From the NCBI GenBank assembly GCA_017431395.1, contig JAFRLD010000039.1, forward strand, positions 1 through 5,755: DNA of 5,755 nucleotides, given 5' to 3'. The notes under the pieces are model-generated. The model searched no databases, was not told the origin of the DNA, and saw nothing but the letters and a program-made list of their open reading frames with translations. Of the stretch, positions 1-5,755 are shown in pieces (the first letter of the stretch is position 1; each line of letters starts with the position of its first letter). The stretch comes from Bacillota bacterium. GTDB taxonomy: Bacteria; Bacillota; Clostridia; Peptostreptococcales; Anaerovoracaceae. A program made the translations under genes and the position numbers.

Positions 1-918
1 AATGGAGATACGAACTACTACATCGTAGACAAGTCCGATGCCATCGCGCAGACCTTCAAGAGCATCTATCCGAAGCTCTTCAAGGACATCGACGAAATGC
101 CGGATGGGATCAAGGCCCACATCAGATATCCGGGAACCCTGCTGAACATCCAGGCAGAGATCTATCAGAGATATCACATGAACGATGTCAAGGTCTTCTA
201 TCAGAACGAGGACCTGTGGCAGATCGCCAGCGAGATCTACGGTACCGAAGAACAGGCGATGACGCCGAACTACTACATCATGAAGCTTCCTGGAGAGAAG
301 TCCGCGGAATTCGTCAACTCGATCCCGTTCACTCCGAAGGATAAGCGGAACCTGATGGGTCTTCTGGTCGCGCGTAACGACGGCGATGAATACGGCAAGC
401 TGGTACTGTACCAGATGCCAAAGAGCAAGGTCGTCTATGGCCCGATGCAGGTCGAGGCCCAGATCGACCAGAACACAGAGATCTCGAAGGAATTCTCCCT
501 GTGGGATTCCTCCGGATCCAAATACAGCCGGGGCAACCTGTTCGTGATCCCGATCGAGGATTCCCTGCTGTATGTTGAGCCGGTCTATCTGGAAGCGACG
601 AACTCCAGTATTCCGGAAGTCAAGAGAGTCATCGTCGTTTACAATGACGAGATCGCTTACGAATCCACTCTGGCGGAAGCACTCAATTCTCTGTTCGGTG
701 AGGGCAGCGCCCACGAGAGCAAGGGCAGTGACGAAGCCGCGCAGGATGGACAGGGCAAAGATAAGGCAGAGAAGGAACAGCTGACGAAGACCGAACTCAT
801 TGAAGCCGCACAGGCCGCCTACGACGACGCACAGGATGCGCTCAAGGATGGCGACTGGGCTAAGTACGGCAAGTACATGGATGAGCTCGAGAACTATCTG
901 AACCAGCTGGCGGATTAA
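1..918 (+). CDS. UPF0182 family membrane protein, C-terminal part (5' truncated)
   Basis: The frame is open from base 1 and ends at TAA 916-918, giving 305 residues with the start outside the window. The stretch with RYPGTLLNIQAEIY, YHMNDVKVFYQNEDLW and, later, the LLYVEPVYLEA block is characteristic of the UPF0182 (COG1615) family. Full-length members are about 900-1000 residues, with several N-terminal membrane segments followed by a large extracytoplasmic region; only roughly the last third is seen here, and it has no membrane segment. After residue 233 comes a Gly/Ser/Asp/Glu/Lys-rich linker (about 234-260), then a helical end (261-305) with the pattern AAYDDAQDALKDGDWAKYG, also usual for the family. 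The molecular function of the family is unknown to me. An internal ATG at 97 is not the start, because the family match continues upstream of it. The gene is followed by a hairpin at 966-1004 that may end its transcript. Confidence 0.9.
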   Translation, partial: NGDTNYYIVDKSDAIAQTFKSIYPKLFKDIDEMPDGIKAHIRYPGTLLNIQAEIYQRYHMNDVKVFYQNEDLWQIASEIYGTEEQAMTPNYYIMKLPGEKSAEFVNSIPFTPKDKRNLMGLLVARNDGDEYGKLVLYQMPKSKVVYGPMQVEAQIDQNTEISKEFSLWDSSGSKYSRGNLFVIPIEDSLLYVEPVYLEATNSSIPEVKRVIVVYNDEIAYESTLAEALNSLFGEGSAHESKGSDEAAQDGQGKDKAEKEQLTKTELIEAAQAAYDDAQDALKDGDWAKYGKYMDELENYLNQLAD

Positions 919-927
919 GACCTTCCT

Positions 928-940
928 GCAAAGGCTGGAC
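928..940 (+). repeat. 13-base intergenic repeat, copy 1
   Basis: GCAAAGGCTGGAC lies 9 bases after the UPF0182 stop codon and recurs exactly at 4271-4283, 15 bases after the serS stop. Here its end forms a small hairpin, TGGAC/GTCCA (936-940 with 945-949) around an ACAC loop. In the second copy it is the 5' arm of a much longer hairpin. It could be a dispersed 3'-UTR element or a chance match; two copies cannot decide. Confidence 0.5.
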
Positions 941-965
941 ACACGTCCACTAAATAGCACTTTAT

Positions 966-1020
966 GGAGTCCCCGCATCGAGCGCATCGAGCCAAAGGGA
1001 CTCCTTATGCTTTTCGTTTT
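966..1020 (+). terminator. Hairpin with interrupted U-rich tail: terminator or attenuator before the glutamine synthetase gene
   Basis: GGAGTCCC (966-973) pairs perfectly over 8 bp with GGGACTCC (997-1004) across a 23-base loop. The following 16 bases (TTATGCTTTTCGTTTT) are rich in T but broken by A, G and C, so it is weaker than the two other terminators in this window. It may end the UPF0182 transcript, or act as a leader hairpin if transcription reads through. No convincing separate promoter is visible between 919 and 1040: TGGACA at 936 has only a poor -10 (CTTTAT, 960-965). Confidence 0.5.
975..992 (+). repeat. Tandem 9-base repeat in the hairpin loop
   Basis: GCATCGAGC occurs twice with no gap, at 975-983 and 984-992, filling most of the loop of the hairpin at 966-1004. 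It is non-coding and perfectly duplicated. This may be a slippage product; loop length would then be variable between strains. Confidence 0.7.
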
Positions 1021-1023
1021 AAG

Positions 1024-1029
1024 AAGGAG
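1024..1029 (+). promoter_or_regulatory. Ribosome binding site of the glutamine synthetase gene
   Basis: AAGGAG lies 11 bases before the ATG at 1041, a strong site with rather long spacing, and it supports this start. The site AAGGAGT (1024-1030) is exactly complementary to ACTCCTT (1000-1006), which overlaps the 3' arm of the upstream hairpin, so the site could be masked in an alternative fold. Confidence 0.75.
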
Positions 1030-1040
1030 TATAGACATTC

Positions 1041-2957
1041 ATGCTGAACTATGATTTCAGTAAGATGCTGTTCCGGATATCAGCCGACCGGCACAGTGAA
1101 GCGGAGATCCAGAGAGTGCTTCTGGCACATCCTGAAGTGAAGTTCGTTTCTCTGGTCGGCATCGATATCGGAGGGCACGACACAGATGAGAAGATCCCGG
1201 TCAGTGAATTCCTGAAGGATATCCGGAAATTCCTGAAGGAAGGGGTGCAGACCGACGGCTCCTCCGTAGTACTGCCGAAGATCGCGAAACTGAACAACGC
1301 GAAGGTCGACATCATTCCGGACACCACGGTCAACTGGTTCGTCGACCACAACTTCAGTTATCCGGACCCGGAAACGGGTCTTCCGGTGGGGACCCTGCGG
1401 ATCCCGTCTTCCCTGGTCCATGATGACAATGAGGGGGTCGGCTCCCGTGTCATCCTAAGGGATGCGATCCGCAATTTCAAGCAGGACCTCCTGGACCTTC
1501 TGAGGGAGCATCCATATGTGTTTGAGCATATGGATCTCGAAAGTGTGGATGAGATCGACGAGATCGTGATCACCGCCGCCACGGAGCTGGAGTTCTGGGT
1601 CCGCTCTCCGGAAGATGATGCGGACCGTGAGCAGCTTTCGACCGCCCAGATGCTGAAGGAACAGTATTGGAAGCGGACCTCCGGCCCGGTGCGTACCGCG
1701 CTCGAAGAGGTCATGCTCGTGCTCCAGCAGTACGGCTTCTACATGGAGATGGGCCACAAGGAAGTCGGCGGGGTCAAAGCCAAGCTGGAGAACTCCGGCA
1801 ACTACGACCACGTGATGGAGCAGCTGGAGATCGACTGGAAGTATTCCTCCGCGATCCAGGCGGCGGACAATGAGAATCAGATCAAATATGTCGTCCGCGA
1901 CATCTTCCGTCTCTACGGCCTTGATGTCACATTCATGGCCAAGCCGATGGTAGGCATCGCGGGAAGCGGTGAATATACCCATATGGGCGTGGCGGCGAAG
2001 CTGAAAAATGGCAAGACCGTCAACCTGTTCTCGCCAAAAGATATCGAGAACCAGTTCCTGAGCCCGGTGGGCTTCGGCGCTCTGATGGGACTTCTGAAGA
2101 ACTACGATGTGGTAAACCCATTCGTCAGTTCCACCAACGACGCACTGAACCGGCTGAAGCCCGGATTCGAGGCACCGGTCTGTACGGTGACCTCGCTGGG
2201 ACATACGGCCCGGATCCCGTCCAGAAACCGGACGGTCCTCGTGGGACTGGTCCGGGAAGAAGGCAATCCGCTGGCCACCAGGTTCGAGCTCCGTTCACCG
2301 AACCCTAAGAGTAATACGTATCTGGTCCTCGCGGCATCCTACATGGCGATGCTGGATGGGATCAAAGCGGCTCTGGAAGCGGGGAAGACGCCGGAAGAAC
2401 TGGAGAAGTCCATCTCGAAGGCTTACGGAGAAGAGGATTTCTATCTGGATACGGATAGGGTCTACCGGACCGAAAAAGACGTGTTCGATGAATATACCGA
2501 GGAAGAACGTGACCGGTTCTTTGGCCGGGCGCCGCAGACCGTATGGGAAAACATCCGGGCATTTGACCTGTATCCGGAGAAGCTTGAGATCTTCAAGCGG
2601 GATGATGTCATGACCGATGTGACGCTCGAATCCTACCGTGAGGCGGTTCTGTCCCAGTGGAGGATGGAGCTCCGCAGCCGGATCATCCCGGATATGATGA
2701 ATACCCTCCGCCGCTGCCGCAAGGCACACTCCGACCACGACAGCGTGGACTATGACCGGCGGAACTGGGAAAAGATCTCCAGGCTGAGGGACAAGCTGGG
2801 CCGGAACACGGTCGCGGAGGTCTGCCTGCTGACGCAGATCGCCAATGCCCTGGAGCAAAACGACTATGCGAAAGCATCCGACCTGCAGGTGGTCATGCAG
2901 GCAGAGGTCGAGAAGCTGATAAAAATGTATCTGTTATATAAGAAAAACCTGTTCTAA
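1041..2957 (+). CDS. glnA: Glutamine synthetase, long GSI-like form
   Basis: Cytoplasmic enzyme that makes glutamine from glutamate, ammonia and ATP. Landmarks in order: beta-grasp DGSS (residues 72-75); ELE (182-184), matching the first metal-ligand glutamates of GSI; HKEV (239-242); QLEIDW (261-266); the ATP-region [16 protein letters not shown] (301-316); [11 protein letters not shown] (370-380); and ELR (416-418), matching the Glu/Arg of GSI near residues 357-359. At 638 residues it is well above the usual 440-470 of GSI: there is a roughly 14-residue insert between the HKE and QLE glutamates and a helical C-terminal extension (about 545-638). I see no adenylylation-type tyrosine loop. 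Odd point: Tyr312 stands where the classical signature has His (GSGxHxH). The ATG at 1041 is supported by AAGGAG. serS follows after 20 bases, probably in the same operon. Family assignment is firm; catalytic competence is likely but not proven by sequence, and the symbol glnA is by analogy. Confidence 0.93.
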   Translation: MLNYDFSKMLFRISADRHSEAEIQRVLLAHPEVKFVSLVGIDIGGHDTDEKIPVSEFLKDIRKFLKEGVQTDGSSVVLPKIAKLNNAKVDIIPDTTVNWFVDHNFSYPDPETGLPVGTLRIPSSLVHDDNEGVGSRVILRDAIRNFKQDLLDLLREHPYVFEHMDLESVDEIDEIVITAATELEFWVRSPEDDADREQLSTAQMLKEQYWKRTSGPVRTALEEVMLVLQQYGFYMEMGHKEVGGVKAKLENSGNYDHVMEQLEIDWKYSSAIQAADNENQIKYVVRDIFRLYGLDVTFMAKPMVGIAGSGEYTHMGVAAKLKNGKTVNLFSPKDIENQFLSPVGFGALMGLLKNYDVVNPFVSSTNDALNRLKPGFEAPVCTVTSLGHTARIPSRNRTVLVGLVREEGNPLATRFELRSPNPKSNTYLVLAASYMAMLDGIKAALEAGKTPEELEKSISKAYGEEDFYLDTDRVYRTEKDVFDEYTEEERDRFFGRAPQTVWENIRAFDLYPEKLEIFKRDDVMTDVTLESYREAVLSQWRMELRSRIIPDMMNTLRRCRKAHSDHDSVDYDRRNWEKISRLRDKLGRNTVAEVCLLTQIANALEQNDYAKASDLQVVMQAEVEKLIKMYLLYKKNLF

Positions 2958-2966
2958 AAAAACGAT

Positions 2967-2971
2967 GGAGG
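2967..2971 (+). promoter_or_regulatory. Ribosome binding site of serS
   Basis: GGAGG with 6 bases to the ATG at 2978 lies inside the 20-base gap after the glutamine synthetase stop. It fixes the serS start and leaves no room for a separate promoter or a T-box leader, which points to read-through from the upstream gene. Confidence 0.85.
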
Positions 2972-2977
2972 CACAAG

Positions 2978-4255
2978 ATGTTAGATATCAAGAGAATCAG
3001 AGAAGATTATGAAGGCGTGAAGAAAGCGGTCGAGCTTAGAGGCAAAGGCGATTTCGGCCTGTCCGAAGTCGTGGAGCTGGACAAAAAAAGAAGAGAGCTT
3101 CTGGCGACCGTTGAGCAGATGAAGAACCATCAGAAGACCTCCTCGAAGCAGATCCCGATCTATAAGAAAGAAGGCAAGGATACGACCGAGCTGATGGCCG
3201 AGCTTAAGAAGCTCAGCGACGAGATCAAGGACCTGGACGGACAGGTCTCCGAAACAGAGGAAGCGCTGAAGAATGCTCTGCTGAACGTTCCGAACACTCC
3301 ATATAAGGATGTACAGGAAGGCGTAGATGACAGCGATAACGTCGAGCTTCGCAAGTGGGGCACCCCGCGGGAAGAGTCCTTCGAGATGAAAGCCCACTGG
3401 GATATCGGCGAAGATCTGGACATCCTCGATTTCGAACGTGCCGCTAAGATCGCCGGCACCCGGTTCACCGTATACAAAGGCATGGGCGCCCGCCTGGAGC
3501 GTGCCGTCATCAACTTCATGCTGGACCTGCATACAGAGGAGCAGGGATACACCGAGATCCTGCCGCCGTTCATGGTCAACCGGATGGCGATGACCGGAAC
3601 CGGACAGCTGCCGAAGTTCGAAGAGGATATGTTCTATATCCCGCAGAAGGACTTCTTCCTGATCCCGACCGCAGAGGTCCCGGTCACAAACCTATTGGAC
3701 AACGAGATCCTGAAGGCGGAAGACCTGCCGATCTATTATACCGCGTATACCCCCTGCTTCCGTGCAGAGGCGGGCAGCGCCGGCCGCGACACGAGAGGTC
3801 TGATCCGTCAGCACCAGTTCAACAAGGTCGAGATGGTCAAGTTCGTTGAGCCGTCCACGTCTTATGATGAGCTCGAGTCTCTGACGAACAACGCCGAAGA
3901 GATCCTCCAAAAGCTGGACATCCCGTACCGCGTCGTACGCCTGTCCTCCGGCGACCTGGGATTCTCCTCCGCCATGACCTATGACGTCGAAGTCTGGATG
4001 CCGAGCTATGGCAGATACGTTGAGATCAGTTCCTGCAGCAACTTCGAGAGCTATCAGGCACGCCGTGCGAACATCCGGTTCCGTCCGGAAGAAAAAGCCA
4101 AGCCGGAATTCGTCCACACACTGAACGGCTCCGGTCTCGCGGTCGGAAGGACCGTCGCCGCGATCCTGGAGAACTATCAGCAGGAAGATGGATCCGTCGT
4201 GATCCCGGAGATCCTTCGTCCGTACATGGGTGGTCTGGAGAAGATCACGAAGTAG
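2978..4255 (+). CDS. serS: Seryl-tRNA synthetase (class II)
   Basis: Charges tRNA-Ser with serine using ATP (and tRNA-Sec in organisms that have it). At 425 residues it matches the usual bacterial length of about 420-430. The N-terminal part (about 28-105) is the charged heptad-like region that forms the long antiparallel coiled-coil tRNA-binding arm. The class II catalytic core follows: motif 1 around [15 protein letters not shown] (from residue 170), motif 2 [20 protein letters not shown] (260-279) with Arg262 and Glu264, [15 protein letters not shown] with the serine-binding SCSNF block, and motif 3 [10 protein letters not shown] (383-392) with Arg391. The protein ends in the family-typical EILRPYMGG. 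Start is set by GGAGG 6 bases upstream. Spacing of 20 bases from the glutamine synthetase gene suggests a shared transcript. All key motifs are intact and nothing is truncated. Confidence 0.97.
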   Translation: MLDIKRIREDYEGVKKAVELRGKGDFGLSEVVELDKKRRELLATVEQMKNHQKTSSKQIPIYKKEGKDTTELMAELKKLSDEIKDLDGQVSETEEALKNALLNVPNTPYKDVQEGVDDSDNVELRKWGTPREESFEMKAHWDIGEDLDILDFERAAKIAGTRFTVYKGMGARLERAVINFMLDLHTEEQGYTEILPPFMVNRMAMTGTGQLPKFEEDMFYIPQKDFFLIPTAEVPVTNLLDNEILKAEDLPIYYTAYTPCFRAEAGSAGRDTRGLIRQHQFNKVEMVKFVEPSTSYDELESLTNNAEEILQKLDIPYRVVRLSSGDLGFSSAMTYDVEVWMPSYGRYVEISSCSNFESYQARRANIRFRPEEKAKPEFVHTLNGSGLAVGRTVAAILENYQQEDGSVVIPEILRPYMGGLEKITK

Positions 4256-4258
4256 GAC

Positions 4259-4345
4259 GGACCTGCTTTCGCAAAGGCTGGACCAGCCTTTGCGTTAAGA
4301 GGGGCCTGCCACAAGATGTGGCGGGAAGAGGCCCTTCGCAGGACC
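4259..4345 (+). other. Predicted three-way-junction RNA structure in the serS 3' region
   Basis: By hand-folding, three helices nest in 87 bases. P1: 4259-4266 with 4338-4345 (GGACCTGC/GCAGGACC, 7 pairs with one A-A mismatch). P2: 4270-4280 with 4284-4294, a perfect 11 bp hairpin with a GAC loop. P3: 4299-4307 with 4329-4337 (9 pairs, one G-U), stacked directly on a 6 bp hairpin GCCACA/TGTGGC (4308-4313, 4317-4322) with a 6-base 3' bulge GGGAAG. Junction linkers are 3, 4 and 0 bases. It sits 4 bases after the serS stop and 14 bases before a strong terminator. I do not recognise a known RNA family. It may be an mRNA 3' end stabiliser, a processed small RNA, or an aptamer-like leader for the downstream hydrolase; function is inference. 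Confidence 0.45.
4271..4283 (+). repeat. 13-base intergenic repeat, copy 2
   Basis: Exact copy of GCAAAGGCTGGAC found at 928-940. In this copy it forms the 5' arm and loop start of the perfect hairpin at 4270-4294. Confidence 0.5.
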
Positions 4346-4358
4346 ATTTTAGGAAAGT

Positions 4359-4402
4359 AAAGCGCCGCCGAGCAAAAAAGCGGCGCTTTTGGGTTTTTTT
4401 TT
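4359..4402 (+). terminator. Intrinsic terminator after serS
   Basis: AAAGCGCCGC (4359-4368) pairs over 10 bp with GCGGCGCTTT (4380-4389) around an 11-base loop containing an A-run, then TGGG and nine T (4394-4402). This is a strong Rho-independent terminator on the plus strand and probably ends the glutamine synthetase-serS transcript. On the minus strand the tail (TACTTTCC) is poor. Confidence 0.88.
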
Positions 4403-4474
4403 GACTGAAACTGTAGTATACTACGTTTGTGATTGATTGTTTTTTGAGAAGCAAATTATACAGAGAGTGAGAAT
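4401..4474 (+). promoter_or_regulatory. Probable promoter region and palindromic operator of the wall hydrolase gene
   Basis: This A/T-rich stretch follows the terminator directly. It holds a perfect 12-base palindrome GTAGTATACTAC (4413-4424) whose centre includes TATACT (4417-4422), a good -10 match, but the only -35-like element, TTGACT (4401-4406), is just 10 bases away. An alternative pair is TTGATT (4433-4438), 18 bases, TATACA (4457-4462), which would place the start only a few bases before the ATG. Which one is used cannot be told by eye. The palindrome could be a repressor site. A weak GAGTGAG (4465-4471) is the only Shine-Dalgarno-like match. Confidence 0.45.
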
Positions 4475-5470
4475 ATGACGTTTATAAGAAAACACAGAAC
4501 GTTGGCAACAGCTGTCTGTGCTGTTATTATTGTCGTTTTCGCAGCGACAGTTGTTTTGGCAGAGGTTGCCCAATATGAACCGGCGTACGCAGTGAAGGCC
4601 GGTACGGAAGAACTCTTTAAGGTAAAAGACAAAGAAACCGCAGAAAAAGTCATCGAGGATGTCATGAACGAGTACACGCCGGAGGGCGCGCAGGTCAGAG
4701 AGATCGTCGTTGACAAGAAGATCAGCACCGCGACCTCCAGTGTCAAGAAGGACAAGGCGGACACGGAACTGATGACCGAGCAGGAAGCCGTCGATTATGT
4801 GATCGAGCAGAATGCCGGAGATGATCCGCTCTTTTGCGTCACGGTCAAGGCGAACGTTTCCGATGTCGAGGACGTAGAGGCCAAGACCGAATATCAGGCA
4901 GACGATGAGATCTTCGAAGGATACATGGAAAAAAAGCAGGAAGGTGAAGACGGCAGCGAAGTCGTCACCGACCAGGTCATCAGCGTTAACGGTGCGGTCC
5001 TGAACACAGACAAGGTCGGATCCACGGTCATCAACGAAGCGACCAGTGAGATCATCCACAAGGGAACGAAGCAGCGCCCGCATGACACCGTCTGGGCAGA
5101 CTATTCCGGCAGCGTCATCGGAGAGGGCAACGGCAACGCCATCGCCAACTTCGGTCTGAACTTCGTCGGCAACCCATACAGATACGGCGGCACCAGCCTG
5201 ACGAACGGCGCGGACTGCTCCGGTTTCATCTATGCAGTCTACCATCACTTCGGTTACACCAGCGTTCCGCGTGTCGGCGCCCAGAACATCGGCAAGGGCG
5301 TCTGCCTCGCAGAAGCACAGCCGGGCGATGTCGTCTACTACGGACACCACTACGCCATGTACATCGGCGGTGGCAAGATCGTCCACGCTTACAACTCCCG
5401 CCGCGGCATCTGCGTGACCAGCGTCCACGATCCGGGAAGGATCCTGACGATCCGCAGACTGGTAGAGTAG
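4475..5470 (+). CDS. Secreted G5 domain and NlpC/P60 (C40) peptidoglycan endopeptidase
   Basis: Predicted exported cell-wall hydrolase of 331 residues. The N-terminus has basic residues (RKHR, 5-8), a hydrophobic core (about 10-28) and a possible signal peptidase site after VLA (27-29); if uncut it would be a membrane anchor. Residues about 44-118 are a charged region with the FKVKDKETAEKVIEDV pattern common ahead of G5 domains in Firmicute wall proteins. A G5 domain follows (about 120-199, ending in IIHKGTK). The C-terminal NlpC/P60 domain (about 220-331) has GNPYRYGGTS, DCSGF with catalytic Cys248, HYAMYIG with His292, and IVHA with His304, so the triad is complete. Such enzymes usually cut the gamma-D-Glu to diamino acid bond of stem peptides; exact substrate is not shown here. 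It stands alone between two terminators, with its own probable promoter. The first 50 codons are more A/T-rich than the rest, fitting a signal sequence. Confidence 0.92.
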   Translation: MTFIRKHRTLATAVCAVIIVVFAATVVLAEVAQYEPAYAVKAGTEELFKVKDKETAEKVIEDVMNEYTPEGAQVREIVVDKKISTATSSVKKDKADTELMTEQEAVDYVIEQNAGDDPLFCVTVKANVSDVEDVEAKTEYQADDEIFEGYMEKKQEGEDGSEVVTDQVISVNGAVLNTDKVGSTVINEATSEIIHKGTKQRPHDTVWADYSGSVIGEGNGNAIANFGLNFVGNPYRYGGTSLTNGADCSGFIYAVYHHFGYTSVPRVGAQNIGKGVCLAEAQPGDVVYYGHHYAMYIGGGKIVHAYNSRRGICVTSVHDPGRILTIRRLVE

Positions 5471-5497
5471 TTCGGAGATCAGCATATAAGAAGTTAA

Positions 5498-5532
5498 GAG
5501 GAACTGTTGCATTTGAGCAGCAGTTCTTTTTT
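5498..5532 (+). terminator. Intrinsic terminator after the NlpC/P60 gene
   Basis: GAACTGTTGC (5501-5510) pairs with GCAGCAGTTC (5517-5526) over 10 bp with one G-U, loop ATTTGA, followed by six T (5527-5532). It lies 30 bases after the stop codon, between two convergent genes. The minus-strand tail (CTCTTAACTTCTT) is only moderately T-rich, so action in both directions is possible but less certain. Confidence 0.9.
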
Positions 5533-5545
5533 ACGGGGTGAGTCC

Positions 5546-5755
5546 TTACTCCGCCCAGTACAGTGACAGCAGCGTGTCATGCACCTCCTGCAGGTTCCGC
5601 TTCTGGGCCTCTCTGGAAAAGAGCTCTTCGAGGGCGGCCTGTTCAGAGGCGTCCATCGTAGTCTCCCGCACCTTCGGCGGAGCATCGTGATCATGATCAT
5701 GCGCGCCATCATGGGTGTGCGCCAGATGCTGGTTGGAGCGGCCCATGCCGTAGAT
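5546..5755 (-). CDS. Unidentified protein, C-terminal 69 residues with His/Asp-rich stretch (5' part outside window)
   Basis: On the minus strand the frame is open from the window edge (IYG before the first ATG at 5746) to TAA at 5548-5546. It reads GMGRSNQHLAHTHDGAHDHDHD, then a short polar linker (APPKVRETTMD), then a predicted helix SEQAALEELFSREAQKRNLQEVHDTLLSLYWAE to the end. A His/Asp run of this kind usually binds or stores metal ions such as Ni, Zn or Co, as in metallochaperones and transporters, but I cannot name the family. The frame is preferred over the overlapping 72-residue one (5494-5712) because it has a structured, compositionally sensible sequence, stops before the terminator, and continues past the edge. 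The ATG at 5746 is probably internal. It is convergent with the NlpC/P60 gene. Confidence 0.65.
   Translation of the reverse strand: MYGMGRSNQHLAHTHDGAHDHDHDAPPKVRETTMDASEQAALEELFSREAQKRNLQEVHDTLLSLYWAE

Noticed and set aside
1455..2204. Minus-strand open frame of 249 residues inside the glutamine synthetase gene
   Set aside because: No recognisable domain; composition is that of an antisense shadow of a conserved enzyme gene. The same holds for the frames at 2295-2858 and 2981-3532 (-).
2958..2977. A T-box or promoter controlling serS separately
   Set aside because: Only 20 bases separate the two genes, and they hold nothing but a ribosome binding site.
4401..4422. TTGACT and TATACT as a standard promoter pair
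   Set aside because: The gap between them is 10 bases, far from the 16-18 needed for the housekeeping sigma factor.
4475..4560. Lipoprotein signal for the NlpC/P60 protein
   Set aside because: The only cysteine near the N-terminus (Cys15) lies in the middle of the hydrophobic core, without a lipobox.
4421..5512. A 363-residue open frame on the minus strand, longer than the plus-strand gene it overlaps
   Set aside because: The plus strand carries a signal peptide, G5 and a complete NlpC/P60 triad. The minus frame is an Asp/Val-rich translation expected as the mirror of codons with G or C at the third position, and it runs through the terminator.
5688..5699. Palindrome TGATCATGATCA as a possible operator
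   Set aside because: It lies inside the coding frame and is explained by the His-Asp alternation (CAT/GAT codons).
5494..5712. Minus-strand 72-residue frame overlapping the right-edge gene
   Set aside because: Its sequence (runs of Met, Arg, Ile) looks random, it reads across the terminator hairpin, and the other frame of the same strand is more protein-like.

Overview
The window reads as chromosomal DNA from a low-oxygen-type Firmicute, most likely a member of the Clostridia with moderately high G+C. The evidence is the gene content: a UPF0182 membrane protein, a long clostridial-style glutamine synthetase, SerRS, and a secreted G5 plus NlpC/P60 wall hydrolase. Strong Shine-Dalgarno sites and U-tract intrinsic terminators agree with this. 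Codon choice is narrow, with Pro nearly always CCG and Ile mostly ATC, and is similar across all genes. I see no sign of a recent mobile insertion. The organism assignment is inference; no taxon-specific marker is present.

Layout, left to right. Bases 1-918 (+) are the 3' end of a UPF0182 gene whose start lies outside the window. A 122-base leader follows, with a hairpin that looks like a terminator or attenuator and whose 3' arm can also pair with the next gene's ribosome binding site. Bases 1041-2957 (+) encode a 638-residue glutamine synthetase, followed after only 20 bases by serS (2978-4255, +); these two are probably co-transcribed. The 219-base gap after serS is dense with structure: a possible three-way-junction RNA (4259-4345), a strong intrinsic terminator (4359-4402), and a perfect 12-base palindrome (4413-4424) in the probable promoter region of the next gene. 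Bases 4475-5470 (+) encode an exported NlpC/P60 endopeptidase with a G5 domain, closed by a second terminator (5498-5532). From 5755 down to 5546 on the minus strand is the 3' end of a convergent gene with a His/Asp-rich tail, product not recognised.

Functionally this is mostly housekeeping: nitrogen assimilation (glutamine), serine tRNA charging, and cell-wall turnover. I found no evident novel multi-gene system. The points most worth a second look are the Tyr in place of a signature active-site His in the glutamine synthetase, the two structured intergenic regions, the palindrome before the wall hydrolase, and the unidentified His-rich C-terminus at the right edge.
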